DNA of 64,000 bases from Propionibacteriaceae bacterium (GTDB taxonomy: Bacteria; Actinomycetota; Actinomycetes; Propionibacteriales; Propionibacteriaceae). A program made the translations under genes and the position numbers. The notes below the pieces were generated by a model. The model was given only the letters and a program-made list of their open reading frames with translations, made no database searches and was not told the origin of the DNA. The first letter of the stretch is position 1. Each line of letters opens with the position of its first letter. The DNA lies in assembly GCA_009782915.1 (NCBI GenBank), contig WRIC01000007.1, positions 29,515 through 93,514 of the forward strand, given 5' to 3'. This document shows, one piece after another, positions 16,597 to 25,340 of the stretch.

Positions 16597-17727
16597 ATGG
16601 TTAACCCCAGAGGTACTGTTCCCCGAGCACTCTCGCAGGTGCTGGATGATCCCGCCCAACCTGCCCACATCCGAGGAAAGGACGTTGCCACAGGGGAGCC
16701 GACTGAGTTTTGGGTGAGTCGCGGGAGAATCAGTTACGCCAAGATCGATGGTGCCATCACTCTCACTGAAACAGGATGGGTGATGCCTGCCCTGGTGGAC
16801 GCCCACTGCCATGTGGGTTTGGGTCCTGCCGGTGCCGTACCCCGAGAGGTGGCCGAGCAGCAGGCCCGTACTGATCGCGCCACCGGGGTTTCCCTGATTC
16901 GTGATGCTGGTTCCCCCCAAGACACCCACTGGCTGGATGATATTCCCGACATGCCGAGGATCATTCGCGCCGGCCGCCACATTGCTCGGCCCATGCGCTA
17001 TATTCGCCATTTTGGCGCCGAGGTGGAGCCAGAGAATCTTGTTGATGAGGTACGGCGCCAGGTGGCTGCTGGTGATGGCTGGGTGAAACTGGTGGGTGAT
17101 TGGATTGATCGTGACTTGGGTGATCTGGCACCCCTATGGCCCGAGGCGGTTGCTCGCAAGGCTATTGAAGCGGCTCACCAGTTGGGGGCGAAAGTGACCG
17201 CCCACTGTTTCGGGGAAGAATCTGTGTCCCAGTTGGTGAATGCCGGGATCGACTGCATTGAGCATGGTACAGGTTTGGATGCGGCGACGATCACCCTCAT
17301 GGCCCGCCGTGATGTTGCCCTCGTACCCACCCTCGACAACATCCACATTTTCCCCGGTATAGCGGACCAGGCGCAGAACCGTTATCCCACGTACGCCAAG
17401 CACATGCGTCACCTGTATAACCGCGCTGAGGATGTTGTCCGTGATGCTATCGAAGAGGGTGTCGAAGTTTTTGCTGGTACAGATGCTGGTGGGACCCGCG
17501 ACCATGGAACCATCATGGAGGAGATTTGGGCACTATCAGATGTGTGGGGTGAAGAGTATTGGGACCGTACGCATTTCGCGTTGGGGGCTGCATCGTGGCA
17601 GGCGCGAAGGTGGTTGGGCGAACCCCAAATTCTCGATGACGGTGCCCCCGCTGATCTTCTCCTGCTCGATGAGGACCCCCACTGGAATCTCTATGCCCTA
17701 GAAGACTCCATCCTCCTGTATGCCTGA
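16597..17727 (+). CDS. Amidohydrolase family metal-dependent hydrolase
   Basis: Predicted cytosolic hydrolase of the imidazolonepropionase/prolidase-like amidohydrolase superfamily, 376 residues. Metal-binding residues are visible: DAHCHVG after the beta-sandwich, a Lys in WVKLVGDW as the possible carbamylated lysine, VTAHCFGE, CIEHGTGLD and AGTDAGG. The first ~55 residues and the last ~40 form the composite beta domain. The substrate cannot be told from sequence. It lies 7 bases after ffh and is probably co-transcribed. Confidence 0.85.
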   Translation: MVNPRGTVPRALSQVLDDPAQPAHIRGKDVATGEPTEFWVSRGRISYAKIDGAITLTETGWVMPALVDAHCHVGLGPAGAVPREVAEQQARTDRATGVSLIRDAGSPQDTHWLDDIPDMPRIIRAGRHIARPMRYIRHFGAEVEPENLVDEVRRQVAAGDGWVKLVGDWIDRDLGDLAPLWPEAVARKAIEAAHQLGAKVTAHCFGEESVSQLVNAGIDCIEHGTGLDAATITLMARRDVALVPTLDNIHIFPGIADQAQNRYPTYAKHMRHLYNRAEDVVRDAIEEGVEVFAGTDAGGTRDHGTIMEEIWALSDVWGEEYWDRTHFALGAASWQARRWLGEPQILDDGAPADLLLLDEDPHWNLYALEDSILLYA

Positions 17728-17748
17728 GCCTGAAAGGGTGGACGTGTG

Positions 17749-18864
17749 TTAGACGGGGTCGTAGTTTTGTTTGCCTGTGAAGTTTTTAACGCGCGCACCC
17801 ATGTTTTGGATGTCGTCGAGTAGTTTCTCTGGGTCCACGATGAGGGCTGCTTGGTGGTAACCAGTGATGTCCGCCATCGAGTCGATGAGTTGGCGGGTTG
17901 TTGCAGCAGCGACCGCAGCAGTCAACCAGTACCCATCCTTGTGGGCCACAGAGAGGCGTACCATATCCTCGCCATCATCCCAGGCGTCAGCGAGAAGGAC
18001 CGTACCATAGGGGGCCTTGGCGAAACTCGTCCAACCCCACCAGAACAGTTTCTGGGCGCGTCGGGCGAAACCCAGTTTCAGCAGAACCAGACACAGCGGC
18101 AACACAACGTAGTCCACGAAGACATGGGTTCCGGCCATCATCATGGCTGCTTCCTTGAGGTCAGGGAACAGGTCGTGGATGCGCTTGATCTCTTCGAGTT
18201 CCATCATGAAAGCCTCGCGCACCCCAAAAGGTGAACCGAAATCCACCCGGCGTACCGCCTTTGGGTTCGTCCACGAAAAATTCTGGTATTTTCCTTCCAC
18301 CCAACCGGCTGCTTTCATCATCGAAATCTCGCGGGAGGCCTCCGCAGCTGTCTCCGCGGTGAAAGAATACTTACGCCAATCAACACTCATCATCATCGCC
18401 ACCTGGGTTCCAATGGGGGAGTCGATCTTCTTGGTGAGCGTGCGAATCATCGCAGCAGGCAGTCCCGGATGGATTCCCGTCCCTGAGATGAGCTTGAGCC
18501 CAGCTTCGGTGAAGCGCGGGCCGAGTTCTTCGAAGGCTTCGACCTTGGCAGGAGAGTCCATGAGCAGATCCAACCAATGGGTCTTCGTCTCCAAGGCGAC
18601 CTCGGCGATCTGCTGCACATGATCGATCAGGGGAGCGGCCACGATGAGAAGATCAATGTCGGCCAGTGCTTCGCGCAGGTTTTCGGTGTCCAGGGCGTCA
18701 ACAGTGCGTGTCGTCAGATGAGGATTCTCGCTTTGGCAGTACGACGCGAGCTTCGCCTCATCTCGACCCATCAAAACTAGGTCAAGGTCCTCGCGTACCG
18801 CCAATAACTCAGCAATAACATGACCAGCTTCCCCCGATCCTCCCAAGATTCCGATTGTTGTCAC
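17749..18864 (-). CDS. Saccharopine dehydrogenase-like NAD(P)-binding protein
   Basis: Putative oxidoreductase, 371 residues from the GTG at 18864 ([21 protein letters not shown]). The frame is open upstream to 19146, but that part overlaps the rpsP leader and lacks a Rossmann start. An N-terminal Rossmann fold with GGSGEAGH is followed by the [11 protein letters not shown] and [12 protein letters not shown] segments typical of the trans-acting saccharopine-reductase family. Two hydrophobic stretches around [16 protein letters not shown] suggest membrane association. Substrate unknown. It is convergent with the amidohydrolase and divergent from rpsP. Confidence 0.8.
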   Translation of the reverse strand: MTTIGILGGSGEAGHVIAELLAVREDLDLVLMGRDEAKLASYCQSENPHLTTRTVDALDTENLREALADIDLLIVAAPLIDHVQQIAEVALETKTHWLDLLMDSPAKVEAFEELGPRFTEAGLKLISGTGIHPGLPAAMIRTLTKKIDSPIGTQVAMMMSVDWRKYSFTAETAAEASREISMMKAAGWVEGKYQNFSWTNPKAVRRVDFGSPFGVREAFMMELEEIKRIHDLFPDLKEAAMMMAGTHVFVDYVVLPLCLVLLKLGFARRAQKLFWWGWTSFAKAPYGTVLLADAWDDGEDMVRLSVAHKDGYWLTAAVAAATTRQLIDSMADITGYHQAALIVDPEKLLDDIQNMGARVKNFTGKQNYDPV

Positions 18865-19111
18865 GACTGTCCTTCCGTTGTGCCCGATTCTAGTCCCGAA
18901 TCCCGCTAGGGTTCCGAATTGGCCTTTCGGCGTACGAAAATGGCGGAATTTGGCCACATCTGGCACAATGGCTCCTGCGTATTCATCTCGGTTGGTGCCC
19001 TCTAACTCCGGACGGGATGGGTCCCATCGGACATTGGATGAGGTCCCCACCTTCGGACAATCTCCCCCCAACGCCCACCCAGGGCACACACTTACAGGAG
19101 ATAACACACTC

Positions 19112-19834
19112 GTGGCTGTCAAGATTCGTTTGAAGAGGCTCGGCAAGATTCGCTCGCCTCACTATCGTATTGTGATTATGGATTCGCGTCAGAAGCGCGA
19201 TGGTCGAGCAATCGAAGAGATTGGGCTCTATCACCCCAAGAATGATCCCTCCCTGATTCAGGTCAACTCTGAGCGCGCTCAATACTGGTTGGGTGTGGGT
19301 GCCCAGCCCACCGAAGCTGTCGTGGCGCTATTCAAGCGCTCTGGTGACTGGCAGAAGTTCACTGGTGATGATTCCCCCTCGGGTATTGAACCGCAAAAGG
19401 AACGCCCCGATCGTTTGGCGCGCTACAACGCCGCTGTGCAGGCCGCCCCAGAAGAGGCAGTGAAACCCAAGAAGTCCACCAAGAAAGCTGATGATTCTGA
19501 AGGTACGGATGCAGCTGAGAAACCAGCGAAAAAGACTAAAGCGAAGGCTGAAGAGACCACCGAGGTCGCCACTGATGCTGTTGCGGATGTGACTGAAACT
19601 GCCACTGAGAAGGTGGAAGAGGTCGTTGAAGCCGCTACAGACAAGGTGAACGAGACTGCTGAAGAGACTCAAGAAGCTGTCGCTGAGAAGGTAACTGAAG
19701 CAGCTGAAGAGGTTGCTGAGAAAGTTGCCGACGTCGCTGAAGAGGCAAAAGAAGATGCTGTAGAAACCGTAGACGAGATGGTCGAAGCAGTGGTTGAGGC
19801 TGTGGATGAAGCGACTGAGAAGGCCGAGGACTGA
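19112..19834 (+). CDS. rpsP: Ribosomal protein bS16 with long acidic C-terminal tail
   Basis: Small-subunit protein bS16, needed for 30S assembly. The core ([20 protein letters not shown]...) covers residues 1-~110. I start it at GTG 19112 behind ACAGGAGATA; the frame is open upstream but without homology. After residue ~115 comes an unusual ~125-residue tail rich in Ala, Glu, Val, Thr and Lys with heptad-like repeats ([19 protein letters not shown]). bS16 is normally 80-160 residues, so 240 is very long. rpsB in this window has a similar tail. First gene of the rpsP-khpA-rimM-trmD operon. Confidence 0.95.
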   Translation: MAVKIRLKRLGKIRSPHYRIVIMDSRQKRDGRAIEEIGLYHPKNDPSLIQVNSERAQYWLGVGAQPTEAVVALFKRSGDWQKFTGDDSPSGIEPQKERPDRLARYNAAVQAAPEEAVKPKKSTKKADDSEGTDAAEKPAKKTKAKAEETTEVATDAVADVTETATEKVEEVVEAATDKVNETAEETQEAVAEKVTEAAEEVAEKVADVAEEAKEDAVETVDEMVEAVVEAVDEATEKAED

Positions 19835-19836
19835 TC

Positions 19837-20097
19837 ATGCTCGCCGATGCTCTAGAGCACTTGGTTCGTGGGATTGTTGATAGCCCCGATGATGTGTCGG
19901 TACGCGATCTGGATCTGCGTCGCGGGCGGATGTTGGAGGTCCGAGTGAACCCCAGTGATATCGGAAAGGTGATCGGTCGCCAGGGGCGTACCGCTCAGGC
20001 ACTCCGAACGGTTGTTGGCGCGCTTGCGGGCCAGGAACAGGTCCGCGTGGATTTCCTTGATGTTGATCGTCGCCAATCCAGGAATCGTCGCTCCTGA
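19837..20097 (+). CDS. khpA: KH-domain RNA-binding protein KhpA
   Basis: Small single KH-domain RNA-binding protein, 86 residues, which in other Gram-positives pairs with KhpB/Jag to control cell-division mRNAs. The GxxG loop appears in VIGRQGRTAQALRTVVGA. The position between rpsP and rimM, two bases after the rpsP stop, is the standard one. The C-terminus ends in the basic run DRRQSRNRRS. Confidence 0.93.
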   Translation: MLADALEHLVRGIVDSPDDVSVRDLDLRRGRMLEVRVNPSDIGKVIGRQGRTAQALRTVVGALAGQEQVRVDFLDVDRRQSRNRRS

Positions 20098-20099
20098 CC

Positions 20100-20609
20100 A
20101 TGTCCACCACCGACGTCATTGTGGGTACGGTGGGTCGCGCCCACGGGCTTCACGGTGAGGTATATGTGAATCTGCGTACGGATTCCCCCGAACTGAGGTT
20201 CACTCGTGGTGCTGTGCTGTCCTGCGGGGAGCGTGCGCTCACGGTGGCGAGTTACCGTACCCACGACAATCGGGGGGTTGTTCGTTTCGATGAGGTGGCG
20301 GATCGTACGGGTGTGGAGGCTCTGGTTGGGTCTGAATTGGTAGCCAGCGTGGAAACAGATGAATCGCCGATGGATGATGATGAGTTTTTCGATCATCAAC
20401 TTATCGGGCTTGAGGTGGCCACTGAGTCTGGTGACCGCGTAGGGAGAATCACTCGCGTCGATCATCTCGGCTTCCAAGACAATCTTGTCGTGGGGACAGA
20501 TGACGGTGAGCGTCTCATCCCTTTCATCACGGACTTCGTTCCCAAGGTCAGCCCTGCTGATGGGCGTGTGATCGTGGCTCCGATCCCTGGACTCCTGGAG
20601 GACCTATGA
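20100..20609 (+). CDS. rimM: 16S rRNA processing protein RimM
   Basis: 30S maturation factor that binds protein uS19 and assists head assembly. The 169 residues show the N-terminal RimM barrel ([19 protein letters not shown]) and the C-terminal PRC-barrel part ([19 protein letters not shown], then [12 protein letters not shown]). The ATG lies 2 bases after khpA, and its stop overlaps the trmD start by 4 bases. Confidence 0.95.
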   Translation: MSTTDVIVGTVGRAHGLHGEVYVNLRTDSPELRFTRGAVLSCGERALTVASYRTHDNRGVVRFDEVADRTGVEALVGSELVASVETDESPMDDDEFFDHQLIGLEVATESGDRVGRITRVDHLGFQDNLVVGTDDGERLIPFITDFVPKVSPADGRVIVAPIPGLLEDL

Positions 20610-21304
20610 GACTCGATTATGTGACGATCTTCCCCGACTATTTCGATGCCCTGCGTCTCTCCTTGGTGGGGAAAGCAATCGACAACGGCATCATCTGCGT
20701 CGGCGTCCATGATCTACGTGATTGGACTGATGATGTCCATCGCAGTGTCGATGACACCCCTTTCGGTGGGGGAGCAGGCATGGTCATGAAACCCGAGCCG
20801 TGGGGTCGCGTACTCGATGAACTCCTGGGTCCGTGTGTTCCTGCTTCCACTGAGGGGGTTTGCCTGGTGATTCCTACCCCCAGTGGCGTACCCTTCACCC
20901 AGACCCAAGCCCAGGACCTGAGTACCTATGAGCATCTGGTGTTTGCGTGCGGGCGTTACGAGGGGATTGATGCTCGGGTTGCGCAGTACGCTCGTGGGTT
21001 GGTGGAGGTACGCGAGGTGTCGCTGGGTGACTATGTGTTGAATGGCGGTGAGGTGGCTGCCCTAGCAATGACGGAGGCAATCGTACGGCTTCTTCCTGGT
21101 GTGGTCGGGAACCCCGAGTCCTTGGAGGAAGAATCCCATTCCCCAGGGTTGGACTCCTTGCTGGAGTATCCGGTCTACACCAAACCCTCGTCGTGGCGCG
21201 GAATCGACGTACCCGACGTACTGCTGTCTGGTCATCACGCCAAGATTGCCGCGTGGCGCCGCGACCAAGCCGAGCAGATCACCCAGCTGAGACGCGCAGA
21301 GTGA
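20606..21304 (+). CDS. trmD: tRNA (guanine-N1-)-methyltransferase TrmD
   Basis: SPOUT-class enzyme that makes m1G37 in tRNA and prevents frameshifting. In its 232 residues the trefoil-knot signatures are seen: [14 protein letters not shown] at the N-terminus, [17 protein letters not shown], and [13 protein letters not shown] followed by [15 protein letters not shown]. The C-terminal basic helix is complete. It closes the rpsP operon. Confidence 0.96.
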   Translation: MRLDYVTIFPDYFDALRLSLVGKAIDNGIICVGVHDLRDWTDDVHRSVDDTPFGGGAGMVMKPEPWGRVLDELLGPCVPASTEGVCLVIPTPSGVPFTQTQAQDLSTYEHLVFACGRYEGIDARVAQYARGLVEVREVSLGDYVLNGGEVAALAMTEAIVRLLPGVVGNPESLEEESHSPGLDSLLEYPVYTKPSSWRGIDVPDVLLSGHHAKIAAWRRDQAEQITQLRRAE

Positions 21305-21366
21305 CTCTGCAGAGGTAGCTTGCTGGTTGGGTAGAATGATGGCCGTGCTAGGGGGAAAGGCGAAAC

Positions 21367-22002
21367 ATGACCCACTGCAAGCTGACAGGATTCCTGTCTG
21401 GATTCATCGCGCTAGCCCTAACGACAGGAATGCTCTCGGGATGCTCTTCGGCTGATGACTTCCTTGATCGGGTATTCGTTGATCCTCAGCCCTCAACAGT
21501 GGATGTTTCACCCTTGGTCCAACTGGCCGGTGAACACATTGACCGGGTGAGGGAAGTTGCCCAGGGTTTCCAGGACCACGACGAGGTGACCGGCTTTGTT
21601 GAAGAAACCGTCGAAGTGGATTATCTCACTGGCCATTATCAGTTCCAGTGGGGTGGGGACCTCGTGAAAGTGAGGGTGCTCATCTACGACTCAGATGACC
21701 GTGCCAAAGAGGTGGGAGGTTTGAACAGTTGGCGCCACGGAGTCAATGACGGATACAGCTACACCGACATCATCAATGACAACAATACAGAAGCCGTCCT
21801 CGTTGACTCGATGAAGAATTCCTATCTATCGAAGAATTCCGAAGTACCACTGCCGAAAGCTCCGCGCTATGTGGACAGCGATGTACGAGTGGGTCCCGCC
21901 GTGTTTTCGATCCGTGAGATTATTGGGAAACGAGATCTTAACAACACCCTCACCACCCAATTCATTGCAACCCTCGTCGAGCAACTCATGGAAACCGAGT
22001 AG
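21367..22002 (+). CDS. Hypothetical lipoprotein
   Basis: A 211-residue secreted protein with a classic lipobox signal (FIALALTTGMLSGCSS; Cys at about residue 26). The mature part has no recognised motif. It includes VDYLTGHYQFQWGGDLVKVR and a Ser/Asp/Asn-rich middle that may be a mixed alpha/beta domain. ATG behind GGGGGAAAGGCGAAAC. Monocistronic; the palindromic repeat cluster begins about 40 bases past its stop. Confidence 0.7.
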   Translation: MTHCKLTGFLSGFIALALTTGMLSGCSSADDFLDRVFVDPQPSTVDVSPLVQLAGEHIDRVREVAQGFQDHDEVTGFVEETVEVDYLTGHYQFQWGGDLVKVRVLIYDSDDRAKEVGGLNSWRHGVNDGYSYTDIINDNNTEAVLVDSMKNSYLSKNSEVPLPKAPRYVDSDVRVGPAVFSIREIIGKRDLNNTLTTQFIATLVEQLMETE

Positions 22003-22402
22003 TGGTCCACCCGCCCTCCCTCTTTCTGTGGTCTACCTTCCCTCCGTCTTTCTGCGCGAAGTCGCAGAATCCAGACTCCACAGTTGGACAAATGTGATTT
22101 CTGGACCCTGCGAGTCGCTCCGCTCCGCAGGGTGACGGTGGTGGGACTGGTGGACCCTGCGACTTCGCGCAGGGAGACGGTGGTGGGGTGTGCAGGGAGA
22201 CTGGTGGGGTGTGCAGGGAGGCAGTGGTGGAGGGAGGCAGTGGTGGTGGGGTGTGCAGGGAGACTGGTGGGGCGTGTAGGGAGACGGTGGAGGGGTGCAG
22301 GGAGGCAGTGGTGGAGGGGTGCGGACAACCTTTCTCCCGTCCGCGGAGCGAAACCGCATCATCCCGTCATTCTGCGCGAAGTCGCAGAATCCAGACTAGC
22401 GA
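22003..22402. repeat. Palindromic repeat cluster with GTGCAGGGAGACTGGTGGG minisatellite
   Basis: Non-coding gap. A full inverted element spans 22044-22138: the TTCTGCGCGAAGTCGCAGAA arm, a TCCACAGTTGG linker, and an opposite arm ending CCGCAGGGTGACGG. From 22139 to 22325 it decays into imperfect 20-30-bp units of GGGTGTGCAGGGAGACTGGT. A last arm lies at 22363-22398, next to the 3' end of the sirtuin gene. Open frames here are repeat translations. Confidence 0.85.
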
Positions 22403-23188
22403 TCAACCACCACTGTGGAGGGTGCCCTTGTCGGAGTCGCTACACTGCGCAACAACCGCTCCTAGCACCTCCCCAAGAGAGTCGTGAATCACCAGGTGTG
22501 CCGACCTATCGGCGGGGGTTTCACTCTTGTTGATCAGTACGAGGTGATCACCGTGAAAGTGTTCCACCAGTGTGGCTGCTGGGTAGACAGCTAAGGATGT
22601 TCCACCAACAATCAGCAGGTCAGCTTGCTCAATAAAGTGGGCTGCTTTCTTCCATTGTTTCTGAGGAAGGTTTTCTTCATACATAACAACGTCGGGGCGG
22701 ACCGTACCACCGCACAAATCACAAGTGGGAATGCCGTCCTGCGCCAAGGCGTACTCCAACGAATAGTCGTGGCGGCACTTCACACAATAGTGTCGCCAGT
22801 TGGATCCGTGCAGTTCGATAACATTCTTGCTTCCTGCTGCCTGGTGCAGACCATCCACATTCTGGGTGACGACCGCCGACAGATGCCCCTGTTCTTCTAG
22901 TGTTGCTAGAGCCAGATGAGCGGCATTAGGCAAAGCATCCACAGCAACAAGATTCTCCCGGTAATACTGAAAGAACAGTTCCGGTTCACGAACAAAACAG
23001 GAGTACGACAGCAGGTATTCCGGTTCTTTCCCAAACACCTGCTGAGCATGGTAGAGCCCCGTTTCTGATCGAAAATCCGGAATCCCGCTCTCGGTTGACA
23101 CCCCAGCCCCACCAAAGAAAACAGCTGACTTCGCGCAGTAGATGAGGTCCTTGAGTTGCGACACTTGATTGCCCAGAAATTCGGTCAT
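22403..23188 (-). CDS. Sir2-family NAD-dependent protein deacylase
   Basis: Sirtuin of 261 residues, using NAD to remove acyl groups from lysines. Motifs: [20 protein letters not shown] (NAD-binding), [13 protein letters not shown] with the catalytic His in VIELHGS, a zinc site of four cysteines (CVKC and CDLC, about 20 residues apart), and [16 protein letters not shown] [13 protein letters not shown]. All catalytic residues are present. The start codon overlaps the stop of a 51-residue ORF (ATGA), so it is the second gene of a small operon. AT content is higher than in flanking housekeeping genes. Confidence 0.92.
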   Translation of the reverse strand: MTEFLGNQVSQLKDLIYCAKSAVFFGGAGVSTESGIPDFRSETGLYHAQQVFGKEPEYLLSYSCFVREPELFFQYYRENLVAVDALPNAAHLALATLEEQGHLSAVVTQNVDGLHQAAGSKNVIELHGSNWRHYCVKCRHDYSLEYALAQDGIPTCDLCGGTVRPDVVMYEENLPQKQWKKAAHFIEQADLLIVGGTSLAVYPAATLVEHFHGDHLVLINKSETPADRSAHLVIHDSLGEVLGAVVAQCSDSDKGTLHSGG

Positions 23189-23340
23189 TTCTTTTCCGCT
23201 TCGAGGGATGCTTCCAGCATTGATTGTTCTGTGATGGGCTCACCAGTGAGAGTGTGAAGCCCAGCCTTGTCGAGTTCCAGGTCAACGACTTCTGATTCGC
23301 CTGGGACGAAGCGGTACTTGCTCGGGTCGATAGTAGTCAT
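23185..23340 (-). CDS. Small 51-residue protein upstream of the sirtuin
   Basis: An ATG at 23340, preceded by GAGAGGAAACGAT, opens a 51-codon frame. Its TGA overlaps the sirtuin start by 4 bases. The protein begins MTTIDPSKYRFVPGESEVV and is acidic overall, with a helical C-terminal end ([11 protein letters not shown]). I do not recognise a family. A good ribosome site and the translational overlap argue that it is real. It could be a regulator or substrate of the sirtuin; that is a guess. Confidence 0.65.
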   Translation of the reverse strand: MTTIDPSKYRFVPGESEVVDLELDKAGLHTLTGEPITEQSMLEASLEAEKK

Positions 23341-23462
23341 ATCGTTTCCTCTCTAGGCATGGTCACATAATAATTGATGGAGAGCATCGGTGGTGGGAGT
23401 GTTGTCACTTGGTATTGATACGTGGCTCGTGGTGATAGAAGTGTACTCGCCAATGATGTGAG

Positions 23463-23536
23463 TACCCCCTCAGGGATTCGAACCCTGGACACGCGGATTA
23501 AGAGTCCGCTGCTCTAACCAACTGAGCTAAGGAGGC
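23463..23536 (-). tRNA. tRNA-Lys (CTT)
   Basis: The minus strand reads GCCTCCTTAGCTCAGTTGG, with anticodon loop CTCTTAA (anticodon CTT), T arm CCAGGGTTCGAATCCCTG and acceptor 3' strand AGGGGGT plus A. 74 nt, all stems pair. Confidence 0.95.
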
Positions 23537-23633
23537 GTGCCCAAATACTTTACCGCATGAGAGTGTCTCGGGAGAAATTCCCGCATCGGGTTCCATGTAA
23601 CTGTTCCACCCGTACCGTAGAGTGGATTCCACT

Positions 23634-24218
23634 ATGAGGAAGCAACCACGTACGTACGCAAGAAGGCGCAGGAAGCCGGTGGGTCGTGTTTCGCGATTCT
23701 GGTGGATTGTTTTGCTCATCGGGTGTGTTGCGTTGGTTTATGTGTTGGCGCCGGAGTTGTTCGACCAACCTCCGCCCGTGGAATATCCCGGTACGCCAGC
23801 AACGGTCTCCTATGTATTTGATGGTGACACAATTGAAGTGAGAACAGACAAGGGGAAGTGGTCGGTGAGGTTCTTGGGTATTGATGCCCCCGAGATGGGG
23901 CAGGGGAAGGGGCCCAATGAGTGTGGCGCAGCTGATGCCACAAACGAACTCCGCCGTATCCTGCCCAAGGGAACTCGAATCCACCTCATCACGGACAAGA
24001 ATTCCCAGGACAAAGATCGCTTCAATCGTCTTCTGCGCTACGTGGAAGTCGATGGCGAGGATGTGGGCAAGATGCTGATCGACAAGGGCCTGGTCGGTGC
24101 CTGGCATCCCAGGAGCGACGGTACGCCCGAACGTTTCGATTCTTACAGGAAAGCAGCAAGTACGGCCAAAAGCTCCAAGACTGGTTCCTGGGCTGTCTGC
24201 CCATCCTTGGGTAGGTAG
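23634..24218 (+). CDS. Membrane-anchored thermonuclease (SNase-like)
   Basis: Staphylococcal-nuclease-fold enzyme of 194 residues (from ATG 23634; an in-frame GTG lies at 23622). It has an N-terminal basic stretch, one membrane helix (FWWIVLLIGCVALVYVLAP) and an external nuclease domain. Catalytic elements are VFDGDTIEVR, VRFLGIDAPE and DRFNRLLRYVEVDG, holding the Arg, Glu and Arg residues of the family. It probably degrades extracellular DNA or RNA at the cell surface. Stand-alone gene. Confidence 0.88.
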   Translation: MRKQPRTYARRRRKPVGRVSRFWWIVLLIGCVALVYVLAPELFDQPPPVEYPGTPATVSYVFDGDTIEVRTDKGKWSVRFLGIDAPEMGQGKGPNECGAADATNELRRILPKGTRIHLITDKNSQDKDRFNRLLRYVEVDGEDVGKMLIDKGLVGAWHPRSDGTPERFDSYRKAASTAKSSKTGSWAVCPSLGR

Positions 24219-24779
24219 TATAAGTGGGTGCTTGGATGCTCTTTGGATGGACCTTTCTCGGGCTGTGGCAAGCGTTTGCGTGACCATACCCGTTTCGCCT
24301 GTAAAAACCATGAACCGCTAACACTGTATTCACTAGGGATCATTTCCCCTTGGCAAGCTGGGGTGGACTGTTTACACAACAGTTTGGTGATAGAGCGATT
24401 CAAGTGTTCGCCCAGTCTAAGTGATTTGAGATGAACTTGCCGACTTACCTACTGGTATTCGGGCACTAACTTGGGTCGGACATGAGCCAGATACCACTGA
24501 AAACATGCACGCATTTGGATGATTGGAGGCTTCGTCCTTGCTGCTTTGTTGTGGCCACTAGCAATAATGATCGTCCTGAATTCATGACGGAATAGGTTAC
24601 TTCATGGTGGCTTTCTAGCCGGGTAAATGCCTTCCCTACTAGGGGAAGCTTGGGAACTGCTTGCTTGCCCGCTCCAAGGTTCCCAAGGTCCCTGGAATTT
24701 TGTTTGTGTGATGACTTAACCCCCATGATGAGGGCTAAGTCATCATACGGAGTCGATTTTGGTTGAAAACCGGTCCCGT
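24219..24779. other. 561-bp gap with no recognised gene; several hairpins
   Basis: No frame here shows a ribosome site plus a recognisable motif, and no tRNA, tmRNA, SRP RNA or RNase P motif was seen. It holds inverted repeats: CTTCCC/GGGGAAG near 24630-24648, CTTGGGAAC/GTTCCCAAG (about 24648-24684), and GATGACTTA...TAAGTCATC with a CCC/GGG extension (about 24711-24744). The last could terminate the MerR-like gene, but no T-run follows. AT content is higher than average. Confidence 0.5.
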
Positions 24780-25163
24780 TCAGCAGTGATCGACCACTCC
24801 TAGATGATCTTTTATGATTCTCAGCGGGAGATATTGGTCTCTTTGGGCAGTGAGGGCGTACCTGAGGCGGTTCACGTCGTCGCTGGAAAATTCTTTGAAA
24901 CCTGATGAGGAGTCTGGCCCGAGAAGGCCCTCGCTAACGAAGTATCGAATTTTCGAGAGGGACACTGTTGGGAAATCAGGCTTCAACAGCGAGATGACTT
25001 GACCGAGATTGAAAGGCGATCCTGGAATCTCCTCACCATAACCTGGATATCTCGGGGACTGCTTCTCTTGTTCCGCGCAGTGTTCCAGGATTTCTTGGCC
25101 GCACTGCGAGCAGACCTGCGGGGTGCTGGTGAGTTTTTCTTCACATTCAAGACAAAGGGTCAT
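24780..25163 (-). CDS. Zinc-ribbon MerR-type regulator (FtsR-like HTH)
   Basis: Putative DNA-binding protein, 127 residues. The N-terminus has paired CLEC and CSQC motifs, a likely zinc ribbon. Residues about 50-125 match the winged-helix MerR domain, closest by eye to actinobacterial FtsR: FNLGQVISLLKPDFPTVSLS, then KIRYFVSEGLLGP and RDQYLPLRIIKDHLG. FtsR is about twice as long and lacks the ribbon, so this is a shortened or rearranged paralogue. ATG follows AAGGAGTAGCT. Function unproven. Confidence 0.65.
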   Translation of the reverse strand: MTLCLECEEKLTSTPQVCSQCGQEILEHCAEQEKQSPRYPGYGEEIPGSPFNLGQVISLLKPDFPTVSLSKIRYFVSEGLLGPDSSSGFKEFSSDDVNRLRYALTAQRDQYLPLRIIKDHLGVVDHC

Positions 25164-25272
25164 AGCTACTCCTTGGTGAGGTGGACCAACTAGTGTAGAT
25201 CGCTATGCCAAGCATCTTGTGGCACCACACCCAACAAATCCAACAACAAAATCCGTGACTCCATGAATATGG

Positions 25273-25333
25273 CAGGGGGACAGGCCCCACTGTCCTCCCG
25301 GTATTCCGGTGTGACAGTGGGCCTGTCCCCCTG
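25273..25333. repeat. 61-bp palindrome with GGGGGACAGGCCC arms
   Basis: Arms at 25273-25294 and 25313-25333 pair almost perfectly (one bulged C), and the loop holds a CCGG-TATT-CCGG mini-hairpin. It lies between the RNase H-domain gene and the MerR-type gene, both on the minus strand. It could act as a terminator or be a REP-like mobile palindrome of the GGGGACAG type. Confidence 0.7.
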
Positions 25334-25340
25334 TTGGTCA

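Noticed and set aside
18865..19146. Extra 94 residues on the saccharopine-dehydrogenase-like protein
   Set aside because: They are antisense to the rpsP leader and lack family similarity; the Rossmann fold begins at the GTG at 18864.
22084..22533. 149-residue frame across the repeat cluster
   Set aside because: Translation is repeat text (RETVVGCAGR units) and continues antisense into the sirtuin gene.
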